The translations under genes were made by a program, and so were the position numbers. Below are positions 25,956 to 33,906 of a stretch of DNA of 64,000 nucleotides, one piece after another (the stretch's first letter is position 1; each line of letters begins with the position of its first letter). Source of the stretch: Ornithinimicrobium avium. GTDB taxonomy: Bacteria; Actinomycetota; Actinomycetes; Actinomycetales; Dermatophilaceae. Under the pieces are notes generated by a model. It saw only the letters and a program-made list of their open reading frames with translations, did no database searches and had not been told where the DNA came from. The stretch is from contig NZ_CP031229.1 in assembly GCF_003351765.1 (NCBI RefSeq), forward strand, positions 2,976,001 to 3,040,000. The letters run 5' to 3'.

Positions 25956-26009
25956 CCGTGGAGATGCTGTGTCGCGCAGCACTCCCACGTGACGATCTTC
26001 CACGGGACC
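25942..26009. repeat. 68-bp palindrome-bearing intergenic repeat, copy 2
   Basis: Second copy of the element at 24617-24684, in the same orientation, on the other side of the DUF559-like gene. It keeps GTCCCGTGG near the left and CCACGGGACC at the right end, with a diverged middle arm CCCACGTGAC. It overlaps the end of the 15-bp tandem array. Confidence 0.7.
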
Positions 26010-26060
26010 GCTGTCCCCCAGCGCCACCCCCGCTGTTCCCCAGCGCCACACCCGCTGTCC
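26010..26060. repeat. 22-bp direct repeat, 2.3 units
   Basis: GCTGTCCCCCAGCGCCACCC begins at 26010 and recurs, with two differences, at 26032; a third partial GCTGTCC starts at 26054. It lies between the 68-bp repeat and the ABC-F gene. Confidence 0.65.
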
Positions 26061-26132
26061 ACCGGCACCAGACCAGGCGGCCCGGACCACATCCGGTGGA
26101 CCGCGCCCGGCCGCGCCTGACACGCTCGCATC

Positions 26133-27884
26133 GTGGGCCACGTCAACCTCGACCAGATCTCCTTCGTCCTGCCGGACGGCCGTCCGCTGCTCGACGAGGT
26201 GAGCTTCCGCGTCGGCGAGGGGGCGGTCGTGGCGCTGGTCGGACCGAACGGCACCGGCAAGACCACCCTGCTGCGCATCGTCGACGGAGAGCTCGACCCG
26301 CACGGCGGCACGGTCACCCGCAGCGGCGGTCTGGGCGTGATGCGCCAGTTCGTCGGGTCCGTGCGCGACGACTCCACCGTGCGCGACCTGCTCGTCTCCG
26401 TCGCGCCCGAGCGCATCGCCGCCGCCGCCCGTGCCCTGGACACCGCCGAGCTGGCGATCATGGAGATCGACGACGAGCCGGCCCAGATGGCCTACGCCCA
26501 GGCGCTCGCCGACTGGGGCGACGTCGGTGGCTACGAGCAGGAGACCCGCTGGGACGAGGTCACCACCGCGGCCCTGGGGACGCCGTTCCAGCGGGTCCAG
26601 TGGCGCCGCGTCGCCACCCTCTCCGGCGGCGAGCAGAAGCGCGTCGTCCTCGAGGCGCTCCTGCGCGGACCCGACGAGGTGCTCCTGCTCGACGAGCCGG
26701 ACAACTACCTCGACGTGCCGGGCAAGCGGTGGCTCGAGGAGCAGCTGCGCGCCTCCACCAAGACCGTCCTGCTCGTCAGCCACGACCGCGAGCTGCTCGG
26801 CAACGCAGCCACCCGCGTCGTCACCCTCGAGCCCGGCGCCGCGGGGGCCACCGCCTGGACGCACCCGGGCAGCTTCGCCACCTGGCACCGCGCCCGCGAG
26901 GAGCGCAACGCCCGGCTGGAGGAGATGCTTCGGCGGTGGGAGGACGAGCACGCCAAGCTGCGCGCGCTCGTGCTCATGTACAAGCAGAAGGCCGCCTACA
27001 ACTCCGACATGGCGATGCGCTACCAGGCCGCGCAGACCCGCCTGCGCCGCTTCGAGGAGGCCGGGCCGCCGGAGAAGGTCGCCCGCGAGCAGAACGTCAC
27101 CATGCGCCTCACCGGGGGCCGCACCGCCAAGCGCGCGGTGGTCTGCGAGCGGCTCGAGCTGCTGGCGCCGGGGGAGGCTGAGGGTGAGCCGACCGTGTCG
27201 CCGGTCGCGGAGGGCGCGCCGGGGGACGCGGACTCGCTCATGCGGCCGTTCGACCTGGAGGTCTGGTATGGCGAGCGCGTCGCCGTGCTCGGGTCGAACG
27301 GCTCGGGCAAGTCGCACTTCCTCCGCCTGCTCGCGGCCGGGGGGTCCGACCCCGACGTGGAGCACCAGCCGGTGGGCGAGGCCGGACCGCCGGCGGTGCG
27401 GCATACAGGAACGGCGCGGTTGGGCTCGCGGGTGCGACCGGGCTGGTTCGCCCAGACCCACGACGGGCACACCTTCGACGGCCGGACGCTGCTGGAGATC
27501 CTGCACCGCGGCGACGACCACCGGCGCGGTCGCACGCGCGACGAGGCGTCACGGGTGCTGGACCGCTACGAGCTGGCGCGGCAGGCGGAGCAGACCTTCG
27601 ACTCCCTGTCCGGCGGTCAGCAGGCGCGCTTCCAGATCCTCATGCTCGAGCTCTCCGGGGCCACGCTCCTGCTCCTGGACGAACCCACCGACAACCTCGA
27701 CCTGGACTCGGCCGAGGCGCTGGAGGAGGGGCTGGGCAGGTTCGAGGGCACGGTGGTCGCGGTCACCCACGACCGGTGGTTCGCGCGCGGCTTCGACCGC
27801 TTCCTCGTCTTCGGCGCCGACGGCGAGGTCTACGAGGCCGACCAGCCGGTCTGGGACGAGCGACGGGTGCGGCGCCGACGGTGA
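26133..27884 (+). CDS. ABC-F family ATPase (ribosome-associated or resistance type)
   Basis: A 583-residue soluble protein with two ABC domains and no membrane segment. Domain 1: Walker A GPNGTGKTTLL, signature LSGGEQKR, Walker B LLLDEPDNYLD. A charged linker of about 85 residues follows (AREERNARLEEMLRRWEDEH region). Domain 2: GSNGSGKSHFL, LSGGQQARF, LLLDEPTDNLDLD. ABC-F proteins act on the ribosome, as translation factors or antibiotic-protection proteins. DNYLD instead of the usual TNHLD in domain 1 and an insert near 385-400 make it a divergent member. The GTG start lacks a Shine-Dalgarno site. Its last 55 bp overlap convergent crtI. Confidence 0.88.
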   Translation: MGHVNLDQISFVLPDGRPLLDEVSFRVGEGAVVALVGPNGTGKTTLLRIVDGELDPHGGTVTRSGGLGVMRQFVGSVRDDSTVRDLLVSVAPERIAAAARALDTAELAIMEIDDEPAQMAYAQALADWGDVGGYEQETRWDEVTTAALGTPFQRVQWRRVATLSGGEQKRVVLEALLRGPDEVLLLDEPDNYLDVPGKRWLEEQLRASTKTVLLVSHDRELLGNAATRVVTLEPGAAGATAWTHPGSFATWHRAREERNARLEEMLRRWEDEHAKLRALVLMYKQKAAYNSDMAMRYQAAQTRLRRFEEAGPPEKVAREQNVTMRLTGGRTAKRAVVCERLELLAPGEAEGEPTVSPVAEGAPGDADSLMRPFDLEVWYGERVAVLGSNGSGKSHFLRLLAAGGSDPDVEHQPVGEAGPPAVRHTGTARLGSRVRPGWFAQTHDGHTFDGRTLLEILHRGDDHRRGRTRDEASRVLDRYELARQAEQTFDSLSGGQQARFQILMLELSGATLLLLDEPTDNLDLDSAEALEEGLGRFEGTVVAVTHDRWFARGFDRFLVFGADGEVYEADQPVWDERRVRRRR

Positions 27885-29473
27885 TCGACCTCGGCGGTCG
27901 GCCGCGGCACCGGCGACGGTCCCGTCGAGGTGTCGCCGCGCAGGTGCTTGAGCACGAGCTCGGCGCTGATCAGGCACATCGGCAGCCCGATGCCCGGGAT
28001 GGTGCTGGACCCGGCGTAGTACAGGCCCTCGACGTGGCTGGACCGGTTGCGCGCGCGGAACATCGCACTCTGCCGCAGCGTGTGGCCAGGACCGAGCATG
28101 CCTCCACGCCAGGCGGAGAGGTCCTCGGCGAAGTCACCGGGACCGATGGTGTGCCGGACGACGACGCGCTCGGTGAGGTCTGGCGCGTCGGCCCACCTGG
28201 CCACCTGCGCGACCGCGGCGTCCGCGATCGCCTCCACCTGGGGGCTGCCGCTCCCGTCGGCTCCGCCGCGACCCAGGCCGGGGTCGGCAGGGACGGGCAC
28301 GAGGACGAAGAGGTTCTCGTGGTCCGCCGGGGCGACGCCCGGGTCGGTGGCCGACGGTCTGCAGACGTAGACGGAGGCCGGGTTGGGCACCCGACCCTCG
28401 AAGATCGCGTCGAAGTTGGCGTGCCAGTCGTGGGTGAAGAAGAGCGAGTGGTGCGGCAGCTGCGGCAGGCCGCCGCGCACGCCCAGCAGCACGAGGACGG
28501 CTCCGGGCCCAGACTCGCGGCGGTCCCAGTACTCCTGCGGGTAGGTGCGCAGGTGGCGCGGCAGCAGCCGGGTCTCCAGGTGGTGCAGGTCGCCGGCCCC
28601 GACCACCACGTCCGCGGCGTGCGTGTGCTCCGTGCCGTCGGCGTCCCGCCAGCGCAGACCCGTCGCCCGGGCCCGGGGGCGTCGGCGCGCGGTGTCGGCG
28701 GTGGTCACCGCGGTGACGGTGGCCCCGGTATGGATCCGCGCGCCCTGGTCCCCCGCGAGACGGGCGATCGTGGCGATCAGGTGGCTGAAACCGCCCTGCG
28801 GATACATCACCCCGCCGGTCAGGTCCAGAGCGCTCATCAGGTGGTAGAGGCTCGGTGCCCGGTCGGGCGAGGACCCGAGGAAGACCGCCGGGTAGCCCAG
28901 CACCTGACGCAGCCGGACGTCGGCGAAACGCCGTGCGACGAAGTCCTCCAACGAGCGGGTGAGCAACGGCAGCAGGCGGGGGAGCCGGCGCAGCACCGCC
29001 GGGGAGGCGAGGGCCAGCGGTGAGGTGAAGTTGGTGTAGAGGAAGTGGCGCAGCGCGAGGTCGTAGGCCTCGCGGGCGGAGCCGAGGTATGCCGTGAGCG
29101 CGCGCCCGGCACCGGTCTCGGTCTGCTCGAACGTCGCGAGGTTGGCGTCGGTGTCGGCGCGCACGTCCAGGGGAGCCGGAGCGGCTGCCCCTGGCGCACC
29201 CTCGTAGAACACCCGGTAGGCAGGGTCGAGGACGCGCAGGTCGAGCTGCTCCTCGGAGGAGGTCCCGAGGAGCTGGAAGAAGTGGTCGAACACCTCGGGC
29301 ATGAGGTACCACGACGGGCCGGTGTCGAAGCGGAACCCGCCCACCGACCGCGAGCCGGCCCTGCCGCCGACGCCTTGCTGCTGCTCGAACAGGTCGACGT
29401 CGTGCCCGTCCCTGGCGAGCAGCGCGGCGGTGGCCAGTCCGGCGATGCCACCGCCGACGATCGCCACCCTCAT
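27830..29473 (-). CDS. crtI: Phytoene desaturase
   Basis: This 547-residue FAD enzyme introduces the conjugated double bonds that turn phytoene into lycopene. It shows the N-terminal dinucleotide-binding motif VAIVGGGIAGLATAALLARDG, the GRAGS segment, FDTGPSWYLMPEV, and the carotenoid-oxidase C-terminal signature GLYYAGSSTIPGIGLPMCLIS. The C-terminus is extended by a basic tail (HRRRRTRR). It is the last gene of crtE-crtB-crtI; its ATG overlaps the crtB stop. No cyclase or lycopene elongase gene follows. Its 3' end overlaps the ABC-F gene on the other strand by 55 bp. Confidence 0.93.
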   Translation of the reverse strand: MRVAIVGGGIAGLATAALLARDGHDVDLFEQQQGVGGRAGSRSVGGFRFDTGPSWYLMPEVFDHFFQLLGTSSEEQLDLRVLDPAYRVFYEGAPGAAAPAPLDVRADTDANLATFEQTETGAGRALTAYLGSAREAYDLALRHFLYTNFTSPLALASPAVLRRLPRLLPLLTRSLEDFVARRFADVRLRQVLGYPAVFLGSSPDRAPSLYHLMSALDLTGGVMYPQGGFSHLIATIARLAGDQGARIHTGATVTAVTTADTARRRPRARATGLRWRDADGTEHTHAADVVVGAGDLHHLETRLLPRHLRTYPQEYWDRRESGPGAVLVLLGVRGGLPQLPHHSLFFTHDWHANFDAIFEGRVPNPASVYVCRPSATDPGVAPADHENLFVLVPVPADPGLGRGGADGSGSPQVEAIADAAVAQVARWADAPDLTERVVVRHTIGPGDFAEDLSAWRGGMLGPGHTLRQSAMFRARNRSSHVEGLYYAGSSTIPGIGLPMCLISAELVLKHLRGDTSTGPSPVPRPTAEVDHRRRRTRRSSQTGWSAS

Positions 29474-30339
29474 CGGGCGACCAGTGCGCTGCGCGCCAGG
29501 ATCCGGGCCTTGACCAGGTCCGGCACGCGCACCCGCTCCTGGGCGATCCGGGCGGCCGGGGTGGTGCGCAGCCGCGTCGACAAGGCGCAGAACAGGCCGT
29601 GGGCCGCGTGCACGGCACACCGGCTGCTCGCCGGGAGCCGTCCGATCACGGCCGCGGCTGCCTCCAGGTCGGCGTCGATGTCGTCGAGGAGAAGGTCGCG
29701 CTCGCGGTCGGTGAAGGTGGCCAGGTCGACACCGGGCAGATAGGTGCGCCCGAGCTCGCTCTGGTCGGCGTGCAGGTCGCGCAGGAAGTTGACCTTCTGG
29801 AACGCGGCGCCGAGGCGGCGGGCGCCGGGGGCGAGCTCGAGGTAGCGAGGCTCGTCTCCGTCGACGAAGACCCGCAGGCACATCAGGCCCACGACCTCCG
29901 CGGAGCCGTAGACGTAGCCGTCGAGGCTCTCGCGGTCGTGGACCTGCACGGTCAGGTCGGCGCGCATCGAGTCGTAGAAGGGGTCGACGAGGTCGCGACC
30001 GATGCCGTGCTGGGCGGCCGTGAGGGCGAAGGCGTGGACGACCAGGTTGGCGCTTCCTCCCGCGCGCAGGGCCTGGTGCGTCTCCTCCTGCAGGCTGTCG
30101 AGGAGCCGGGCGCGCTGGTCGCGGTCCCAGGGCTGGCCCTCGTCGTCGACCAGCTCGTCGGCGACCCGGACCAGGGCGTAGACGCAGCGCACGTGGGTGC
30201 GGACCGGCTCGTGCAGGAGCCGGGTGGCCCAGCCGAAGGAGGTCGAGTAGTGGCTGATGACCACGGCGGCGCTAGCCCGCGCGACCTCGTCGTAGGAGGT
30301 GGTCGACGGGATCGACCTACGGACGCGACGGGGCGTCAT
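29470..30339 (-). CDS. crtB: Phytoene synthase
   Basis: A 289-residue trans-isoprenyl diphosphate synthase of the squalene/phytoene type that joins two geranylgeranyl diphosphates head-to-head into phytoene. It contains the first Asp-rich motif in VRVADELVDDEG, the SFGWATRLL substrate segment, YVYGSAEVVGLMCLRVF, and the second Asp-rich motif FQKVNFLRDLHAD. The ATG at 30339 overlaps the crtE stop, the stop overlaps crtI. Length is normal. Expression should follow the LitR-type promoter upstream of crtE. Confidence 0.93.
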   Translation of the reverse strand: MTPRRVRRSIPSTTSYDEVARASAAVVISHYSTSFGWATRLLHEPVRTHVRCVYALVRVADELVDDEGQPWDRDQRARLLDSLQEETHQALRAGGSANLVVHAFALTAAQHGIGRDLVDPFYDSMRADLTVQVHDRESLDGYVYGSAEVVGLMCLRVFVDGDEPRYLELAPGARRLGAAFQKVNFLRDLHADQSELGRTYLPGVDLATFTDRERDLLLDDIDADLEAAAAVIGRLPASSRCAVHAAHGLFCALSTRLRTTPAARIAQERVRVPDLVKARILARSALVAR

Positions 30340-31487
30340 CAGGCTGCTCCCCTCACCCTCGTCCGGGCCCTCGTCCGGTCCTCCGCCGGCGCGGCCGCCG
30401 TGCTCGGAGCGGTCCTCGGGAGCAGCAGCCGGATCATCTCCAGCAGGGGCTCCCGCGCGGTCCCTGGCAGCGCTGCGGTCCCCGCCACGGCGGCCTCGCG
30501 CAGGTCCCGCACGAGAATCTCGACCGCGCGCCTGGCGCCGCAGGCGGTCAGCAGCTCGCGGGCGCGCCGCGCCCCGTCGGCCGTGAGGTCCGGGTCGCCC
30601 ACGTACTGCGCGAGCTCCTCCCACCGGCGGGTGGAGCGCGCGACGGTGATGAGCGCGGTGCACTTGCCCTCGCGCAGGTCGCACAGCGGGTCCTTGCCGG
30701 TCTGCTCGGCGGTGGCGAAGACGCCGTCCAGGTCGTCCTGGAGCTGGAACGCGACCCCGAGGCACCTGCCGACGGCCCCGAGGGCCACGACCACGTCCTC
30801 GGGCGCCTCGGCCAGGACCGCCGCCGCCTGCAGGGGCAGCTCGAAGGAGTAGGCCGCCGTCTTCCACTCGGCGATGTCCAGCGTGTCGGCCAGGGAGGCC
30901 TCGACGGTCAGGCTGACCCGCACGTCGGCCAGCTCCCCGGCTGCGCTGCGGTGGAGCACCTCCTCGAGGAGGTCGAGCAGTCGCACCACGACGTCCCTGC
31001 GGGCACCGCACAGGGCGATCTCACGCACCGCGCCGGCGAGGGCCAGGTCCCCGGCGAGGATGCCCGCGGCCTCTCCGTAGTGGTGCGAGCGCTCCGGGGA
31101 GGCGCCGGTGGCGCGAGCCCGGCCGGCGAACGTGCCGCCGACGTTGGGTCGGCCCCGACGCACCTCGTCCCCGTCGATGACGTCGTCGTGGATGACGAAG
31201 GCCGTGTGGAGGAGCTCGATCGCATCAGCGACGGCGGAGGCGACGTGGTGGTCCCGCCCGCCGAGCGCCCGGTGGAGGTGCATGAGCAGGGCGGGGCGAA
31301 ACCGCTTCCCTCCGTCGGTGAGCCCGTGCAGGGCCTCCCACAGGGCGCGGTCGTGCTCGTCCACGACCTGGGCACGACCCCGGGCGAGGAAGCGTTCGAG
31401 TGCGGGGGTGGCCAGGTCCTCCTGGCGGGGCGCGTGCGGCGGGCCGGAGGCGAGGCCCTGGCCGGCGGACGCGGCGGTCGTGGTCAT
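30339..31487 (-). CDS. crtE: Geranylgeranyl diphosphate synthase (polyprenyl synthase)
   Basis: A 382-residue head-to-tail prenyltransferase that builds the C20 precursor for CrtB. It has GGKRFRPALL for diphosphate binding, the first aspartate-rich motif DDVID at about residues 101-105 and the second in FQLQDDLDG. The C-terminus continues beyond the usual end with an Ala/Arg-rich tail. An AGGAG stretch lies about 10 nt before the ATG. It heads crtE-crtB-crtI; the promoter with a direct-repeat operator lies 72-100 nt upstream. Chain length (C20 rather than C15) is inferred from context. Confidence 0.92.
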   Translation of the reverse strand: MTTTAASAGQGLASGPPHAPRQEDLATPALERFLARGRAQVVDEHDRALWEALHGLTDGGKRFRPALLMHLHRALGGRDHHVASAVADAIELLHTAFVIHDDVIDGDEVRRGRPNVGGTFAGRARATGASPERSHHYGEAAGILAGDLALAGAVREIALCGARRDVVVRLLDLLEEVLHRSAAGELADVRVSLTVEASLADTLDIAEWKTAAYSFELPLQAAAVLAEAPEDVVVALGAVGRCLGVAFQLQDDLDGVFATAEQTGKDPLCDLREGKCTALITVARSTRRWEELAQYVGDPDLTADGARRARELLTACGARRAVEILVRDLREAAVAGTAALPGTAREPLLEMIRLLLPRTAPSTAAAPAEDRTRARTRVRGAA

Positions 31488-31558
31488 GTCGGCTCGTCTC
31501 CTGTGCGTCGGGAAGCCGGTGGACCCGGATCCGGACTGGCTGCGTGACTCAAGGATGC

Positions 31559-31587
31559 CTCATGGACAAACATTTGACAAACGATAG
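31559..31587 (-). promoter_or_regulatory. LitR-type operator/promoter of crtE operon
   Basis: On the minus strand CTATCG, a 17-nt spacer TTTGTCAAATGTTTGTC and CATGAG follow one another. The spacer is an 11-bp direct repeat of TTTGTC, the arrangement known for CarH-type regulators. The same spacer design recurs before litR and at 33845-33873. The 200-bp gap between crtE and litR holds nothing else I can identify. Confidence 0.7.
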
Positions 31588-31687
31588 ACGTTAGTGGTCT
31601 GAGTCACACCTTGAGCCTACCCGTCGCAGCAACGGCGGGTAGGACGACACGGCGGAGCCCCGCCTTTGGGCAGGCCCTTGTCCGACC

Positions 31688-32647
31688 TCAGCGGGTCGCG
31701 TTCAGCGTGTCCTGCAGATGGACCATGACCTCGCGCGCAGCGCGGGTGACCGAGCCGGGCAGGTCCAGGACCGCGCTGCTGCGGAGGGCGTCGGCGGCGT
31801 GCCCGGTCCCGCCACCGCCGGCGAAGATCGGGAGCGCCGGGTGCTCCCCGCGCAGCCGCCCCGTGACCTCGGACGCGGCTGCCAGGTCGGCGCCGGTGGG
31901 GACGGTGATCACCACGGCCGCCGGCCGCAGCCGCGCGACGGCGTGGGACCAGCTGTCGACCGGGAGGTCGGCTCCTAGCCACCGCACGTCGCCACCGAGC
32001 CTGCGCAGGCAGGTGGCGAAGGTCAGGGAGCCGAGCTCGTGCCGGGAGCCCGGGGGCAGTCCGACCAGCACCACCGGCCCTCCCAGGGCGGAGCCCGCGG
32101 CGTCGTAGGCGCTGCCCAGCCGTCCGCGGACGACCCCGCTGACGAGGTGTTCGCCCGCCACGTCGATCCGACCGTCGGACCAGGCGGCGCCGACCTCTGC
32201 CAGCGCGGGCAGCAGCCACTGCTCGGCGACCGACTCGAACGAGCCGGTGGAGAAGGCGCGGTCCAGGACGCGGTCGACCTCGGCCCGGTCGAGGTTCCGG
32301 GCGGCCACGACCAGCGCGTCGAGGCCGGGGTCGGTGACGGCCGGAGAGGTCGTGGGCCGCGGCTCGACCTCCGCCGAGGACGCTCCTCCGCCCGGCCCCG
32401 GACCGGCGTGCTCCGACCGGTCGTCGGGCAGGCTCGCCGCCACCTGCTGCGCGGCCAGCGACGCCGGGGCGCCCCCGCTCACCAGTCGCGCCATGAGCTG
32501 CAGCCGCTCGATGTCGTGCTCGTCGTAGAGGCGGTAGCGGGACTCCGAGCGGGCCGGGGTGACGACGCCGTACCTCCGCTCCCAGGCCCGCAGGGTGTCG
32601 GGTGCGATGCCGGTCATCTCACTGACCTGCCTCACCGTGCGGTGCAC
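31688..32647 (-). CDS. litR: B12-binding MerR-family photoreceptor repressor
   Basis: A 319-residue regulator. Residues 1-70 are a MerR-type winged helix (TVRQVSEMTGIAPDTLRAWERRYG). A poorly conserved Gly/Pro linker (about 75-105) leads to a four-helix bundle and a Rossmann cobalamin domain. The CarH hallmark W-x9-EH is present (W156, E166, H167). GSRHELG supplies the expected lower axial His (H203). With adenosylcobalamin such proteins repress in the dark and release DNA when light breaks the Co-C bond. GTG at 32647 is chosen because GAGGAGG sits 7 nt upstream. It is adjacent to crt genes on one side and stress genes on the other. Confidence 0.9.
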   Translation of the reverse strand: MHRTVRQVSEMTGIAPDTLRAWERRYGVVTPARSESRYRLYDEHDIERLQLMARLVSGGAPASLAAQQVAASLPDDRSEHAGPGPGGGASSAEVEPRPTTSPAVTDPGLDALVVAARNLDRAEVDRVLDRAFSTGSFESVAEQWLLPALAEVGAAWSDGRIDVAGEHLVSGVVRGRLGSAYDAAGSALGGPVVLVGLPPGSRHELGSLTFATCLRRLGGDVRWLGADLPVDSWSHAVARLRPAAVVITVPTGADLAAASEVTGRLRGEHPALPIFAGGGGTGHAADALRSSAVLDLPGSVTRAAREVMVHLQDTLNATR

Positions 32648-32667
32648 GTCGTCCTCCTCATGGACGC

Positions 32668-32696
32668 AGCCTACCCCAAGCCTTGACAAACCTTGG
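32668..32696 (-). promoter_or_regulatory. LitR-type operator/promoter of litR (autoregulation)
   Basis: On the minus strand CCAAGG, 17 nt (TTTGTCAAGGCTTGGGG) and TAGGCT. One TTTGTC half-site is perfect, the second degenerate. Hexamers and spacer length match the element at 33845-33873, so litR probably controls itself, more weakly than its targets. Confidence 0.62.
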
Positions 32697-32795
32697 ATGC
32701 GAAGGGTCGTCCGACGAACCCCGTCGCTGGACGTCGAGGGCGGGGGCCCGCTTCCGCGCGGCGCAGGTCCGTCCTGGCAGCTAGGGTCCGAGGGC

Positions 32796-33107
32796 ATGAG
32801 CTCGTTGCGCAGGGCCTTGCTCGCCGGGTACGTCGTCGGGCAGTGGCTGCCGCGCAGCGCCGGCTCCGCCGTGGCGGCCAGCAGCCGGCTGGCCGCCGCC
32901 CTCGCCCTCGACGCCAGCTGGCTGACCGTGGTCTTCGCCGGCCACCATGGTCGTCCTCGCCATGGTGGTCGGTCTCTCGTTCTTCCTGCTGCGCCGCACC
33001 CCGGACGTGGTCGCCCTCGGCGTGATGGCCGTCGTCCGCTCCGGCCCTTCTCCCCATACCTGTTCCCACGTCCCTCTGCCCACGTCGACGAAGGAGATGC
33101 ACGATGA
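32796..33107 (+). pseudogene. Small membrane protein, probably frameshifted
   Basis: An ATG at 32796 follows TAGGGT by 8 nt, as for a leaderless gene, and encodes about 50 plausible residues (MSSLRRALLAGYVVGQWLPR...). At about 32945 the sensible frame changes: the +1 frame gives a hydrophobic helix (MVVLAMVVGLSFFLLRR), while the original frame turns Arg/Pro-rich. The original frame ends in TGA overlapping the next gene's ATG. I read it as a broken or mis-sequenced membrane protein; family unknown. Confidence 0.4.
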
Positions 33108-33643
33108 CCCAGCGCGAGCACCACGACACGAGCCCCGCCGACCCCGTGCGGGTGAGCGAGGACCCCGCAGACGTGGAGAAGGTCCACGACCTGATCTCGG
33201 ACATGGACGTCGCGATGGTCACCACGATCGACTCGAGCTCCCCCCAGGGTCGGCTGACGAGCCGCCCGCTGTCGACGCAGGTCGCCGAGGAGGACGGTGA
33301 CGTGCTCTTCCTCGTGCGGCGCAGCAGCCCGGTGATGAGCGACGTCCTGGCCGATCCGCGGGTCAACGTCGCGTACTCGTCGATGAAGGCGTGGGTGTCG
33401 CTCTCCGGCGCCGGGGCTCTGGTGGAGGACCGCGCGCTCGTCGAGCGGCTGTGGTCCAAGGGCGCCGACGCGTTCATGGAGGGCGGTCCCGACGACCCGG
33501 ACAACGTGGTGCTGCGCGTGTCGGGCGACACCGCGCACTACTGGGGCGGCGAGTCGCTCGTCGGCACCGCGGTGAGCACCCTCAGGGCACTGACCGGACG
33601 CAAGGGCGAGGACGGTGGCTCCACCGTCGTCGAGCTGCCCTGA
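33104..33643 (+). CDS. Pyridoxamine 5'-phosphate oxidase-like (general stress) protein
   Basis: A 179-residue protein with the FMN-binding split-barrel fold. The strands DVAMVTTIDSS and GRLTSRPLSTQV, then DVLFLVRRSSP and VNVAYSSM, match the general-stress-protein-26 branch. That branch binds flavins but lacks the residues of true PdxH. The reaction is unknown. AAGGAG lies 7 nt before the ATG, a strong ribosome-binding site. It sits between litR and the third LitR-type promoter and ends in a good hairpin, so it is transcribed separately from the CPBP-SDR pair. Confidence 0.83.
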   Translation: MTQREHHDTSPADPVRVSEDPADVEKVHDLISDMDVAMVTTIDSSSPQGRLTSRPLSTQVAEEDGDVLFLVRRSSPVMSDVLADPRVNVAYSSMKAWVSLSGAGALVEDRALVERLWSKGADAFMEGGPDDPDNVVLRVSGDTAHYWGGESLVGTAVSTLRALTGRKGEDGGSTVVELP

Positions 33644-33648
33644 CGGCA

Positions 33649-33704
33649 TCAGGCCACGCACCGGACCGCCGGGCTCCTCGCCGGCGACCACGTGCGTGGC
33701 CTGA
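33649..33704 (+). terminator. Hairpin after the flavin-barrel gene
   Basis: Perfect 13-bp arms TCAGGCCACGCAC and GTGCGTGGCCTGA separated by 30 nt, starting 6 bp after the stop codon. No T-run, but the long perfect stem makes it a credible terminator. Nothing else is evident between here and the promoter at 33845 apart from a short leftward open frame without recognisable similarity. Confidence 0.6.
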
Positions 33705-33844
33705 CCGAGATCGTGGCCTCAGCCGCGCACCAGGGGTAGACGAAGAGGCTGTCGCACGGTGACGCCGACGGCCACCGCGGTCTGGATCGGCAGTCCCTGG
33801 CTGGCGACGCTCGCGAACAGGCCGGTGTCCTTGAGCCCGGCGAT

Positions 33845-33873
33845 CCAAGGTTTGTCAAGCGTTTGTCTATGAT
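33845..33873 (+). promoter_or_regulatory. LitR-type operator/promoter of the CPBP-SDR operon
   Basis: CCAAGG (33845-33850), a 17-nt spacer TTTGTCAAGCGTTTGTC and TATGAT (33868-33873). The spacer is an 11-bp-period direct repeat of TTTGTC, as before crtE. The downstream gene starts 33 nt later. This predicts light induction of the protease and reductase. Confidence 0.68.
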
Positions 33874-33906
33874 GAGCAGGTGCCGGAAAGGCGGTGAGCA
33901 TCCAGG

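Noticed and set aside
31688..33691. A 667-codon leftward frame ending in LitR
   Set aside because: The N-terminal 347 codons are antisense to the flavin-barrel gene; the MerR domain and a GAGGAGG site set the start at 32647.
33719..33901. A 60-codon leftward open frame between the hairpin and the LitR-type promoter
   Set aside because: No recognisable family, no ribosome-binding site, and it overlaps the operator at 33845; kept only as a remark.
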